Assembly (NCBI RefSeq): GCF_001457795.1
Contig: NZ_LN898208.1
Location: 62,001-126,000 of the forward strand
Reading direction: 5' to 3'
Origin: Olsenella massiliensis
GTDB taxonomy: Bacteria; Actinomycetota; Coriobacteriia; Coriobacteriales; Atopobiaceae
DNA: 64,000 nucleotides
In this document: one piece after another, positions 21,336-29,186 of the stretch
Layout: each line of letters opens with the position of its first letter
Position numbering within the stretch: position 1 is the first letter of the stretch
Notes under the pieces: generated by a model
What the model saw: the letters and a program-made list of their open reading frames with translations, nothing else
Databases searched by the model: none
What the model was told of the DNA's origin: nothing
Made by a program: the position numbers and the translations under genes

Positions 21336-21676
21336 GTGACCTCGCTTCCATCCTCTCGCATCCATGTGCATATTCGGGCCGTATCAGGCACAGATGCTAC
21401 CACCTTACGCTGAAGACGGGCTGATACGCTCTGCCAACGAACGGGCGACGCACGGGAGCGACAAAGCGCATACGGCCCTGCATCTGGTGATTTGCGGCAA
21501 TGTGGGCAGTCTTTGAAATATTGCGCCGTTTGTGTGATTTGAGCAGGCCAACCCTCAAGCGGAACTTCATACGCGTTTTTGCGGGCCACAAAGGGCGCCG
21601 CCAAGGCAGCCGGGCGTTGCCGCGCGAGCCCTTCGCGCCGCCCGACCGACACGTGCGTGCCTCGCGGACGCGCATC
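21336..21676 (-). promoter_or_regulatory. Long leader and promoter region of the NlpC/P60 gene
   Basis: About 340 nt without a gene. An 8-bp inverted repeat CGTATCAG/CTGATACG (21380-21387 with 21421-21428) encloses 33 nt rich in short paired segments, in the leader of the hydrolase gene. Leaders of NlpC/P60 hydrolases in actinobacteria often carry a ydaO-type cyclic-di-AMP riboswitch; I see only partial resemblance (an AGCCCGTC then TCAGC stretch on the minus strand). The hisE-proximal part is AT-richer and may hold the promoter. Confidence 0.35.
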
Positions 21677-21994
21677 CTAGCGCATGCGCGCGTCAAGCTC
21701 CCCCGCAAGCTCCTCGGGCGTCACGCCATAGCGCTCCGCCGTCACCATCAGGTGGTAGAGAAGGTCGCCCATCTCGTAGCGGATGTGGTCGTGGTCGTCG
21801 TCCTTGCAGGCCATGATGACCTCGCTCGCCTCCTCCGCGAGCTTCTTGAGCAGCGCGTCCGCCTCGCCCGTGAGGAGCCTCGCCGTGTAGGAGCCCTGGG
21901 GGTCATGACCCCAGCGACCGTGAATCGTTCCCGCAAGCGACGAGAGCGTCCTGCCCAGGTCGCCCTCGACGACGCCTTCCGTGCGAACGCCCAT
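21677..21994 (-). CDS. hisE: Phosphoribosyl-ATP pyrophosphatase
   Basis: Second step of histidine synthesis, PR-ATP to PR-AMP. The 105-residue MazG-like all-alpha protein has KKLAEEASEVIMACKDDDHDHIRYEMGDLLYH, with the acidic ExxE and ExxD metal ligands. ATG at 21994 is preferred over 22000 because GAGGGGG abuts the earlier ATG. Last gene of the his operon, 11 nt after hisI. Its C-terminus is complete. Confidence 0.9.
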   Translation of the reverse strand: MGVRTEGVVEGDLGRTLSSLAGTIHGRWGHDPQGSYTARLLTGEADALLKKLAEEASEVIMACKDDDHDHIRYEMGDLLYHLMVTAERYGVTPEELAGELDARMR

Positions 21995-22005
21995 GACCAT
22001 CCCCC

Positions 22006-22368
22006 TCACTCGTGGTCTCCGGCCGTCTTGGCCGGAAAAAGAAGCTCTCGATAGAAGCACGTTCGGTGACCGGTGTGACAGGCGGGGCCGGCGGCGTCCA
22101 CCACGTACAGGAGCGTGTCGCCGTCGCAGTCGACGAGCACGCGCCTCACCGTCTGCACGTTGCCGCTCGTGGCGCCCTTGTTCCAGAGCTCCTGGCGCGA
22201 CCTGCTCCAGAACCAGCTCGTTTTAGTCTCGAGCGTGAGGTCCAACGCCTCCTGGTTGGCCCAGGCGACCATGAGCACCTCGCCCGAGCCCTCCTGCTGG
22301 ACGACGACGGGGACCAGGCCCCGCCCGTCGAAGGCGACCTGCGGGCCCGCGGGCGCGACCTCGCTCAT
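22006..22368 (-). CDS. hisI: Phosphoribosyl-AMP cyclohydrolase
   Basis: Third step of histidine synthesis. The 120-residue product has [29 protein letters not shown], the Mg-site DCDGDTLLY and the Zn cysteines in [10 protein letters not shown]. Separate from HisE, unlike the HisIE fusion of enterobacteria. ATG at 22368 follows GGAAGGAGCGAGC. Confidence 0.93.
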   Translation of the reverse strand: MSEVAPAGPQVAFDGRGLVPVVVQQEGSGEVLMVAWANQEALDLTLETKTSWFWSRSRQELWNKGATSGNVQTVRRVLVDCDGDTLLYVVDAAGPACHTGHRTCFYRELLFPAKTAGDHE

Positions 22369-22420
22369 GCTCGCTCCTTCCCGGGCGTCGCGTCGACGGC
22401 GCCCGCATCCGTCTTTCCGC

Positions 22421-23191
22421 TCAGAAGTCAAGGCGCACGGGGATGCCCTGGCTCGCAAGGTACTCCTTCACCTGGCGGACCGTGAACGTCCCAAAGTGGA
22501 AGACGCTCGCGGCGAGCACGGCGTCCGCCTCGCCCTCGAGGATGCCCTCGGCAAAGTGCTCGAGCGTCCCCACGCCGCCGGAGGCGATGACCGGGATGGG
22601 CACCGCCCTAGACACCGCGCGCGTGAGGGCAAGGTCGAAGCCGTCCTTCGTGCCGTCCTTGTCCATGCTCGTGAGGAGAATCTCGCCCGCACCCCGCCGG
22701 CAGGCCTCCTCGGCCCACGTGACGGCGTCGACGCCCGTCGCCGTCCGACCGCCCGCGACGTACACCTCCCAGCGGTCCCGGTCGCGGACCGTCCGCCGCG
22801 CGTCGATGGCGCAGATGACCGCCTGGCTGCCGAACGCGGCGGCGGCCGAGGTGATGATGGAGGGGTCCCGGACGGCGGCGGAGTTGACGGAGACCTTGTC
22901 GGCGCCGGCGCAGATCATGCGCGCCATGCCGGCGACGTCCCTGAAGCCTCCCCCGACGGCATAGGGCACGTGCAGCTCGCGACTGGCCCGGCTCGCAAGG
23001 TCCACCGTCGTCGTGCGGTCGTCCGACGTCGCCGTGATGTCGAGGAAGACGACCTCGTCCGCGCCGGCCCGGTCGTAGGCGCTCGCGAGCTCGACGGGGT
23101 CGCCCGCGTCACGCAGGCCCACGAAGTTGACGCCCTTCACCACGCGACCGTCGCGCACGTCCAGGCAGGGTATGACTCTCTTCGCCAGCAT
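22421..23191 (-). CDS. hisF: Imidazole glycerol phosphate synthase, cyclase subunit
   Basis: HisF takes ammonia from HisH and closes the imidazole ring, yielding IGP and AICAR. The 256-residue TIM barrel has both catalytic aspartates, in [14 protein letters not shown] (residue about 11) and CAIDARR (about 130), plus [15 protein letters not shown] and phosphate-binding VIASGGVG. 9 nt separate it from hisA upstream. Confidence 0.95.
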   Translation of the reverse strand: MLAKRVIPCLDVRDGRVVKGVNFVGLRDAGDPVELASAYDRAGADEVVFLDITATSDDRTTTVDLASRASRELHVPYAVGGGFRDVAGMARMICAGADKVSVNSAAVRDPSIITSAAAAFGSQAVICAIDARRTVRDRDRWEVYVAGGRTATGVDAVTWAEEACRRGAGEILLTSMDKDGTKDGFDLALTRAVSRAVPIPVIASGGVGTLEHFAEGILEGEADAVLAASVFHFGTFTVRQVKEYLASQGIPVRLDF

Positions 23192-23200
23192 ATGTCCTCC

Positions 23201-23938
23201 TTAGCGGCGGGCGGCCCTGAGGGCGTCCTCGAGCGAGAAGGCCCCCTCGTACAGCGCGCGCCCGCAGATGGCCCCCTCCACGACCGCGTCGCCGAGACCC
23301 GCAAGCGCCCGGATGTCGTCCAAAGTCGCGATGCCTCCCGATGCCACGACCGGAAAGCCCGCCACCCGCGCGATCCGCTCGTAGGTCGCGACGTCAACGC
23401 CCGTGCGCATGCCGTCACGCGAGACGTCCGTAAAGACCAGGTGGCCAAAGCCGAGTTCGGCAAGGCGGCCCACGAGCTCGTCGACGCCCAGCCCCGCGCC
23501 GTCGCGCCAGCCGTTGACCCGAACCGCGCCGTCTGTCGCGGCGACGTCGGCCACGAGAAGGTCGCCGTAGCGCTCGACGGCCCTGCGCGCGAGGTCAGGG
23601 TCACGCACGAGCACGGTCCCCAGCGCGATGCGGCGGGCGCCGCAACCCGCGAGGCGGTCGATCGCCCCAAGGCTCCGCACGCCGCCGCCCACGTCCACCG
23701 AGATGCCCTCCACGCCGCAGATGCCCTCGATGGCCCTGCGATTGGCGCGCAGGGCCTCGTCGTCCTCGCCGAAGGTGGCGGAGAGGTCCACCACGTGCAC
23801 CCAGGTGGCGCCGCGGGCGGCAAAGTCTCGCGCGACCGCCACGGGGTCGTCCGCATAGACGTCCATGTGCGCCCGGTCGCCCCGCCTGAGGCGCACGACC
23901 TTGCCCGCAACGAGGTCGATCGCAGGAAAGAGAAGCAT
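23201..23938 (-). CDS. hisA: ProFAR isomerase HisA (possibly bifunctional PriA)
   Basis: Amadori isomerase of histidine synthesis. The 245-residue barrel has catalytic Asp in FPAIDLVAGKVVRL and the C-terminal half VFTDVSRDGMRTG with the second Asp. Many actinobacteria use the same protein (PriA) for tryptophan synthesis as well; this cannot be decided from sequence alone, and no trpF is in view. ATG at 23938 follows AGGGGGACGC. It is 8 nt after the hisH stop. Confidence 0.92.
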   Translation of the reverse strand: MLLFPAIDLVAGKVVRLRRGDRAHMDVYADDPVAVARDFAARGATWVHVVDLSATFGEDDEALRANRRAIEGICGVEGISVDVGGGVRSLGAIDRLAGCGARRIALGTVLVRDPDLARRAVERYGDLLVADVAATDGAVRVNGWRDGAGLGVDELVGRLAELGFGHLVFTDVSRDGMRTGVDVATYERIARVAGFPVVASGGIATLDDIRALAGLGDAVVEGAICGRALYEGAFSLEDALRAARR

Positions 23939-23946
23939 GCGTCCCC

Positions 23947-24615
23947 CTAGCCGCGCACGATGCGCACGAAGTTGGAGAGGATGCGAAGCCCCGCAGCGGA
24001 GGACTTCTCGGGATGGAACTGGACCCCAAAGACGTTGTCGCGCCAGACGCAGGAGGCGAAGCTGCGCGCGTAGTGCGTCCTGGCGGCGACGAGGGTGCCG
24101 TCGACTCCCTCGTCCACGGCGAAGGAGTGCGTGAAGTAGACGTTGCCGCCCTCGGGAACGTCCACGAGCAGGGGGCAGCGCTGGCCCACGTCGGTCAGGT
24201 GAATCTGGTCCCATCCCACGTGGGGCACCTTGAGACGTCCCGAGGGCAGGCGCGTGACCGAGCCCGAGAGCACCCCGAGCCCCGGCACCCAGGTCCCGCC
24301 CCACGGACTGGGGCCGCCCTCTGACGAGCGCTCGGAACCACGGTCAAAGAGCAGGTGAAGCCCCAGGCAGATGCCCAGGAAGGGCGTCCCTTCCCCCAGG
24401 GCCGCCATGATGGCGTCGGCCTGGCCGCCCTGACGGATGAAGCCCATGGCGTCCTCGAACGCGCCCACCCCCGGAAGCACGACGCCTGCGGCCCCGGCGA
24501 TGAGCGTGGGGTCGTCCGTGACGGTGACGAGGCCGCCTGCGGCCTCCAGGCCCCTGACGACGCTCTGCAGGTTGCCGCGATGATAGTCGACGACGACGAT
24601 CCGCCCCGCCGCCAT
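23947..24615 (-). CDS. hisH: Imidazole glycerol phosphate synthase, glutaminase subunit
   Basis: Class I glutamine amidotransferase that feeds ammonia to HisF. The 222-residue product has catalytic Cys in FLGICLGLHLLF and His/Glu in VQFHPEKSS, with the oxyanion-strand VVLPGVGAFEDAM. The start overlaps the hisB stop by 1 nt (ATGA-type arrangement). Confidence 0.95.
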   Translation of the reverse strand: MAAGRIVVVDYHRGNLQSVVRGLEAAGGLVTVTDDPTLIAGAAGVVLPGVGAFEDAMGFIRQGGQADAIMAALGEGTPFLGICLGLHLLFDRGSERSSEGGPSPWGGTWVPGLGVLSGSVTRLPSGRLKVPHVGWDQIHLTDVGQRCPLLVDVPEGGNVYFTHSFAVDEGVDGTLVAARTHYARSFASCVWRDNVFGVQFHPEKSSAAGLRILSNFVRIVRG

Positions 24616-25217
24616 CAGAGGCTCCCCTTGGTCGAGGGCACGTCGCTCACGCGCGGGTCACCCTCGACCGCCGCGCGCAGCGCGCGCGCCACGGCCTTGA
24701 AGGCGCACTCGATGAGATGGTGGGAGTTCTCGCCCGCGAGGCGGCGCACATGCAGGGTGATGCCCCCGTCCCGGGCGAGGCCGCTAAAGAACTCGCGGGC
24801 GAGCTCCGTGTCAAAGCCGCCCACCTTCTGGGCGGGGATGGGAAGCTCCCAATACAGCTCGCCGCGCCCCGAGACGTCGATGGCGGCGAGCACGAGCGTC
24901 TCGTCCATGGCGACGCAGACGTCCGAGAAGCGCCGGATGCCGGCCTTGTCACCCAGCGCCTGGCGCAGCGCGCGACCCATCACGATGCCCACGTCCTCGA
25001 CCGTGTGATGGTCGTCCACCCAGCTGTCGCCCGTGGCCTTGACCTCAAGGTCGATCAGGGCATGACGGCCGAGCGCGTCGAGCATGTGGTCAAAGAATCC
25101 CACGCCCGTGCCGACGTCGCAGCGCCCCGTCCCGTCGAGGTCGAGGCTGACCGTCACGTCCGTCTCGCCCGTCGTGCGGGTGAGCGTGACCTTGCGCGAT
25201 GACTGTCTGGTGCTCAT
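24615..25217 (-). CDS. hisB: Imidazoleglycerol-phosphate dehydratase
   Basis: Dehydrates IGP to imidazole acetol phosphate. The 200-residue monofunctional IGPD has the Mn-binding repeats FFDHMLDALGRHAL, DDHHTVEDVGI, and ENSHHLIECAFKA. No phosphatase domain, so histidinol phosphatase must be elsewhere. ATG at 25217 follows GGGAGG by 7 nt; an in-frame ATG further upstream lies inside hisC. Confidence 0.95.
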   Translation of the reverse strand: MSTRQSSRKVTLTRTTGETDVTVSLDLDGTGRCDVGTGVGFFDHMLDALGRHALIDLEVKATGDSWVDDHHTVEDVGIVMGRALRQALGDKAGIRRFSDVCVAMDETLVLAAIDVSGRGELYWELPIPAQKVGGFDTELAREFFSGLARDGGITLHVRRLAGENSHHLIECAFKAVARALRAAVEGDPRVSDVPSTKGSL

Positions 25218-25230
25218 AAGTGCCTCCCGT

Positions 25231-26331
25231 TCAGGGTCGCTCGTCCAATAGGGTGCCGAGGGCCGTGATGACGGCGTCATTCTCGGCGGGCGTGCCGACG
25301 GTGATGCGCAGGCAGTCGGCGAGGGCCGGCGCGGCGGAGAAGTCGCGCACGAGGATCGAGTGCTCGTCGCGCAGGCGACCCCAGACCTCGTGCGCCCGGG
25401 GCAGCCGCACGAGCAGGAAGTTGGCCGAGCTGGGCCAGGTCCTCACGCCTTTGGACGCAAGGCCCTCCAGTCGCGTGCGCATATGCTCGCGTTGCTCGCG
25501 AATCTCCCGGATGCTGGGCTCGAACTCCTCACGCAGGCGGACGGCGACGGAGGCGGCCGCCTGCGACAGCACGTTCACCGAATAGGGTTGGCGCACCGCG
25601 GCCAGGGCGGCGACGACGGCCGGGTTGGCGAGCACGTACCCCAGGCGCACGCCGGCGAGCTGGTAGGCCTTGGAGAGCGTGCGCAGCACTGCGAGGTTCG
25701 CATGCTCCTCGAGAAGCGCCGCGCAGTCCGCGCCGTCGCCTGCGAATTCGACGTACGCCTCGTCGGCGAGGACGACGCCGGGACAGGCGTCGCAGAGGGC
25801 GGCGACGAAGTCGGGCGACACGACGTCCCCCGTGGGATTGTTGGGAGTCGTGACGATGACCAGGTTGGCGGATGGCGCAGCCTCAAGCGCGGCCGCCTCG
25901 TTGACGCGCAACGTCTCCGGGTCGCGGCCCACCCTGAGGACGGGCGTCTCGACCAGACCCGCATAGAGCCCGTAGACGCTGAAGTCGGGAGGAAAGGTGA
26001 GGAGGGGCCGGCCGGCGCCCCCAAAGGCGAGCAGCAGGTTAAAGAGGAGCTCGTCTCCCCCGTTGCCGACGACGACCTGATCGGGCCCGACGCCGTGCCA
26101 GTCGGCGACGAGGGCGCGCAGGTCGTCCGCAAGCGCCGAGGGATAGCGGTTGGTGGGCAGCTGGCGCAGGGCCCCGTCCAGGGACTCGCGCACCGCCCGA
26201 GGCAGCTCGTGGGTGTTCTCGTTGGCCGAGAGGTTGATGCGCACCTCTGAGAAGGCGGGGTCATACGGCTCGAGCGCCGCCGCGGAGGGACGCAGGAGAG
26301 GGCGCATGTCAGAAGGAATCGTCAGGGCCAT
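25231..26331 (-). CDS. hisC: Histidinol-phosphate aminotransferase
   Basis: PLP-dependent fold I aminotransferase making histidinol phosphate. The 366-residue product has INLSANENTHELP, VVGNGGDELL, TTPNNPTGD, LADEAYVEF and the PLP lysine in TLSKAYQLAGVRLGY. It is the first gene of the local his run, although hisG and hisD normally precede it. It starts 2 nt after the stop of a truncated ftsI and has no promoter of its own in view, which makes this junction suspect. Confidence 0.94.
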   Translation of the reverse strand: MALTIPSDMRPLLRPSAAALEPYDPAFSEVRINLSANENTHELPRAVRESLDGALRQLPTNRYPSALADDLRALVADWHGVGPDQVVVGNGGDELLFNLLLAFGGAGRPLLTFPPDFSVYGLYAGLVETPVLRVGRDPETLRVNEAAALEAAPSANLVIVTTPNNPTGDVVSPDFVAALCDACPGVVLADEAYVEFAGDGADCAALLEEHANLAVLRTLSKAYQLAGVRLGYVLANPAVVAALAAVRQPYSVNVLSQAAASVAVRLREEFEPSIREIREQREHMRTRLEGLASKGVRTWPSSANFLLVRLPRAHEVWGRLRDEHSILVRDFSAAPALADCLRITVGTPAENDAVITALGTLLDERP

Positions 26332-26333
26332 CG

Positions 26334-26807
26334 CTACGCCCGCCCCTCGCTGCCTAAGAGCCGCGGGACGCCGGGAGCCCTGAGAATCTGCGGCCAGGCC
26401 GTGGCGGAGGCCCCCTCGCAGGCGGCGACGGCGGCGGCGGTGACGTCCTCGATCTCGCGGGGGTTGCAGTAGACGGTGGTGCAGTCCACGCTGATGGCGA
26501 GGACGTTGCCGTTGCGATCATAGATGGTGCCGCGCCTGGCCTCGATGGCCACCTCGTTGGAGCTGAGGCTCGCGGCGGCGGCCTTCAGCGCGGGGGCGTC
26601 AACGACCTGGAGCCAGATCAGCTTGGCACAGACGATCCCGACCACGGCGGCGAGGGCGAAGGCGAGCACGGTGCGACCTGCCTCGAAGCGGGCGTCATCG
26701 ATGCGGGGGGCCTCATCGTCACCATGGAGCCGAAGAGGGGCCTCGTCAAAGGAAGCCCCCCCTCCACGCGTCCCCGAGGGACCGGAATATGTGCGTCTGC
26801 GTCTCAC
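26334..26807 (-). pseudogene. ftsI: Truncated ftsI/PBP2-type penicillin-binding protein (N-terminal fragment)
   Basis: 157 residues: a basic N-terminal tail, one membrane segment (TVLAFALAAVVGIVCAKLIWLQVV, about residues 45-68) and the start of the PBP dimerisation domain with ARRGTIYDRNGNVLAISVDCTTVYCNPREI. After about residue 125 similarity stops, and 30 unrelated residues lead to a stop 2 nt before hisC. The transpeptidase domain (SxxK, SxN, KTG), about 400 residues, is absent. It sits after ftsL as expected in a division cluster. FtsI is normally essential, so either another copy exists, or this is a rearrangement or misassembly. Confidence 0.8.
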
Positions 26808-26839
26808 GTGTTGAGAGTGTACGACAACGACCGTGAAAA

Positions 26840-27271
26840 CTAGCCCTGGGAAGGGGTCTGCGCATTTCCTGCAGAGCCCCGGACCTGCGCCGCGCTCGTC
26901 GAGGCCACCATCCCGTAGTTCTCCGTGGCGATGCTCTCGATCCGCGAGGAGGCGCGCAGCTGGGACTGGGCCATGAGAAGACCCGTGTTGAGCGCCTGCG
27001 CGTCGGCGATGGAGCTCTGCGTCTGAGCGTTTGCCTGCATGCTCGAAACCGTCATGATCGAGACGGCCACGCGCCCGCTGCCCACGACGACCACGAAGGC
27101 CATGCAGGCGAGAAAGACCTTGATGCGCGCGAGGAACGCCCGCGACACGCCGCGTCGCGCCTCGGCGTCCAGGCCGCCGCCGCGAAGCACCTCGAACGTG
27201 GCGCGCTCGTCATGTCGTGGCTGCGCCTCCAGGACGTCGAGGCGATATGCGGCCGATCCGAGGTAGGCCAT
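26840..27271 (-). CDS. FtsL-like cell division protein
   Basis: A 143-residue single-pass membrane protein: a charged cytoplasmic tail of about 50 residues, a membrane segment (KVFLACMAFVVVVGSGRVAVSI, about residues 51-73) and an extracytoplasmic helical part rich in Q/A/S (MQANAQTQSSIADAQ), ending in a low-complexity tail. Position between rsmH and ftsI is that of ftsL; the sequence itself is poorly conserved. RBS AAGGAG. The 133 nt upstream to rsmH contain GGTG-rich low-complexity DNA. Confidence 0.7.
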   Translation of the reverse strand: MAYLGSAAYRLDVLEAQPRHDERATFEVLRGGGLDAEARRGVSRAFLARIKVFLACMAFVVVVGSGRVAVSIMTVSSMQANAQTQSSIADAQALNTGLLMAQSQLRASSRIESIATENYGMVASTSAAQVRGSAGNAQTPSQG

Positions 27272-27404
27272 CGTAAGCTCTCCTTGCGTCGCGTCCTTGA
27301 GGGGCGCGTGGTGGTGTGTGGGTAGTTCGTCTGAGCTGCGGTGTGATGCGGTGGTGCTGCGGTGGTGCCTTGCGTCGGGCCAAAACCCGAGGTCGTCCGA
27401 TGCC

Positions 27405-28370
27405 CTACGTGCTCGTGACGTCCAACTTGACCGCCACGCGCAGCAGGGCGCTGCGCGACCGTGGGTTGGCCGCGACCTCTTCGTCGCTCGCGACGAGAGG
27501 CCTCTTCGTCCTCACCTTGACTATCGGCACGTGACCGCAGGCGCACACGGGCAGGTCGGGAGGGCAGACGCAGCCCTGCGACAGCTCATGGAACACGTGC
27601 TTGACGATGCGGTCCTCCAGCGAGTGATACGAGATGACGGCGATCCTGCCGCCCGCGTTCGCCCACCTGACGGCGGCCCTGAGGCCCTGGTCCAGCGCGT
27701 CGAGCTCATGGTTGACCTCGATGCGCAGGGCCTGGAAGGTCTTGCGCGCCGGGTGCCCGCCATGGCGCCGCCCGGCCGCGGGGATCGCGGACTTCACGAT
27801 CTGGGCCAAGCGTAGCGTCGTCTCGATGGGCTGCCTCTCTCGCTCCCGCACGATGAGGCGGGCGATGCGGGGGGCGAACCTCTCGTCGCCGTACATGCGC
27901 AGAATCCGGACGAGGTCTGCTTCGTTGTAGGTGTTCGTGACCTCTGCTGCGGTAAGGGTTCCATTGTCCGGATCCATGCGCATGTCCAACGGGGCGTCCT
28001 CGTTATATGAGAAGCCCCTCTCCGGGATGTCGAGTTGCGGGGACGAGACGCCGAGGTCAAACAGGAAGCAATCAACCCCTATGACCTCAGCTCCGACGAG
28101 GAGCTGGTCAAGCGAGGCGAAGTTTCCCTTGAGGAGGCGCGTGCGCGCCTGGGGAAGCTCCGTCTCAAAGCGTGCCGACGCCGCTGTGAGGGCCATGTCA
28201 TCCTGGTCGATGCCAATGGACAGGCCATCCGGCTGCACGCGCCGCGCGAGCTCGATGGAATGTCCCGCCCCGCCCAGGGTGCAGTCACAGACGACCTCTC
28301 CCGGTCGGGGTCCCAGCTCGCGCACGACCTCGTCGATCATCACCGGTTCGTGCCGATATTCCCTTGTCAA
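27405..28370 (-). CDS. rsmH: 16S rRNA (cytosine1402-N4)-methyltransferase
   Basis: RsmH (MraW) methylates C1402 in the ribosomal P-site. The 321-residue product has the start RHEPVMIDEVV, SAM motif CTLGGAGHS, FDLGVSSPQLD, RFAPRIARLIV and the C-terminal ISYHSLEDRIVKH. Near the C-terminus two CxC-type pairs (GCVCPPDLPVCACG) match the actinobacterial/firmicute form. It follows mraZ by 11 nt. Confidence 0.95.
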   Translation of the reverse strand: MTREYRHEPVMIDEVVRELGPRPGEVVCDCTLGGAGHSIELARRVQPDGLSIGIDQDDMALTAASARFETELPQARTRLLKGNFASLDQLLVGAEVIGVDCFLFDLGVSSPQLDIPERGFSYNEDAPLDMRMDPDNGTLTAAEVTNTYNEADLVRILRMYGDERFAPRIARLIVRERERQPIETTLRLAQIVKSAIPAAGRRHGGHPARKTFQALRIEVNHELDALDQGLRAAVRWANAGGRIAVISYHSLEDRIVKHVFHELSQGCVCPPDLPVCACGHVPIVKVRTKRPLVASDEEVAANPRSRSALLRVAVKLDVTST

Positions 28371-28381
28371 GGCACTCCCCC

Positions 28382-28813
28382 CTAGTCGGTGAACATCAGG
28401 TCTTCAAGATCCTCGTCCAGCTCGTCAAGCTGCGCGTCCAAGCTCGGCGCGTCCCAGATCTCGAAGTGGTCGATGTTGCCGACGATGGCCACCTCGCGCT
28501 CGATGCCGCACTTCTCGATCGCGGCGGCGTCCACCTTGCCCAGGGCAAGCCTGCCGGCCGAGTCGACGTCGACCGTGACGGTCTTCGAGGCGAGCGCACG
28601 GCGCAGCTTGTCGTCCTTCCGGTTGCGCGGGTTGAACCCGCCGGGAAAGAAGCTGTCAATCCACGCCTGATGGCTCTCGGGGGTAAAGCCAAAGAGCGCG
28701 CCTCCCACGGGGACCAGGCAGACCTGGTCGCCGACCTGCTTGCGAAAGCTTGCGGGAAGGGTGACCCGAGACTTGGCATCCAGGTTGTGCTTGTAGGTGC
28801 CGGTCAGGTACAT
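28382..28813 (-). CDS. mraZ: Transcriptional regulator MraZ
   Basis: MraZ (AbrB-like swapped-hairpin fold) represses or activates its own division-cluster promoter by binding repeated boxes. The 143-residue product has two tandem DXXXR cores (LDAKSRVTLPASFR and VDSAGRLALGK). RBS GAAGGGGGAGAGGG precedes the ATG. A promoter with three matching boxes lies 50-100 nt upstream, supporting autoregulation. Confidence 0.95.
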   Translation of the reverse strand: MYLTGTYKHNLDAKSRVTLPASFRKQVGDQVCLVPVGGALFGFTPESHQAWIDSFFPGGFNPRNRKDDKLRRALASKTVTVDVDSAGRLALGKVDAAAIEKCGIEREVAIVGNIDHFEIWDAPSLDAQLDELDEDLEDLMFTD

Positions 28814-28864
28814 CCCTCTCCCCCTTCGCTCCTGTCGGGGACTCCCGTTTGAAGGCGTGACTCA

Positions 28865-28893
28865 ACTATACGGTCAAGAGAAACACCTTGCAA
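28865..28893 (-). promoter_or_regulatory. Promoter of the mraZ/division operon
   Basis: Minus-strand -35 TTGCAA (28888-28893), 17-nt spacer, -10 TATAGT (28865-28870). It is one of the best sigma-70 matches in the window, and its -35 is embedded in the MraZ boxes. Confidence 0.75.
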
Positions 28894-28909
28894 CACTTTC
28901 CGACACTTT
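28883..28909 (-). promoter_or_regulatory. Three MraZ-binding boxes with 10-bp period
   Basis: Minus-strand AAAGTGT (28903-28909), AAAGTGT (28893-28899) and AAGGTGT (28883-28889), each separated by 3 nt. This matches the AAAGTG(T/G)-N3 repeat described for MraZ in Mollicutes. The boxes overlap the -35, consistent with repression by MraZ. Confidence 0.75.
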
Positions 28910-29072
28910 ACCCCTCAGACGGTCTATATTTTGCAGACGACGGGCGATGATGACGAATCTTCCTACCATATCTAGCGAGAACAGGTGTTTGTTGGCACAA
29001 ACGCCAGGAAGCCTCGGAACGGACAAGGCACCTCATATGTGAAGAATATATGTTTTAGCAGGTAGGCGTCAT

Positions 29073-29099
29073 AAAAAAATGCCGCCAGGCGTCAGCGGC
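29073..29099 (-). terminator. Rho-independent terminator after xerD
   Basis: Stem GCCGC/GCGGC (29095-29099 with 29081-29085) with a 9-nt loop, followed on the minus strand by ATTTTTTT. The short stem is compensated by the seven-U tract. It lies 87 nt past xerD. Confidence 0.65.
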
Positions 29100-29186
29100 T
29101 CGTCATCTGGATGGTGGGAGGCCGTCCCATCGACCCACACGCCCCGCCAGGGCGCGGACGCGCCCGGCACGGCGGGCCTCAGACGG

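Larger units (their letters stand above)
28814..29072 (-). promoter_or_regulatory. mraZ leader and upstream AT-rich spacer
   Basis: With the xerD terminator this makes a gap of about 370 nt between mraZ and xerD. The mraZ-proximal 100 nt hold the promoter and MraZ boxes listed separately. The rest (28920-29072) is AT-rich relative to the window and contains no open frame or repeat I can support. Confidence 0.5.

Noticed and set aside
21677-26331. A his-leader peptide or T-box controlling the histidine genes.
   Set aside because: hisC abuts the truncated ftsI with no leader; no His-codon-rich short frame or T-box sequence is visible.
27297-27404. GGTG/GCGGTG-rich repeat tract between rsmH and ftsL, considered as a VNTR, CRISPR or regulatory array.
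   Set aside because: Units are irregular in length and sequence, with no spacer structure; best seen as low-complexity intergenic DNA.
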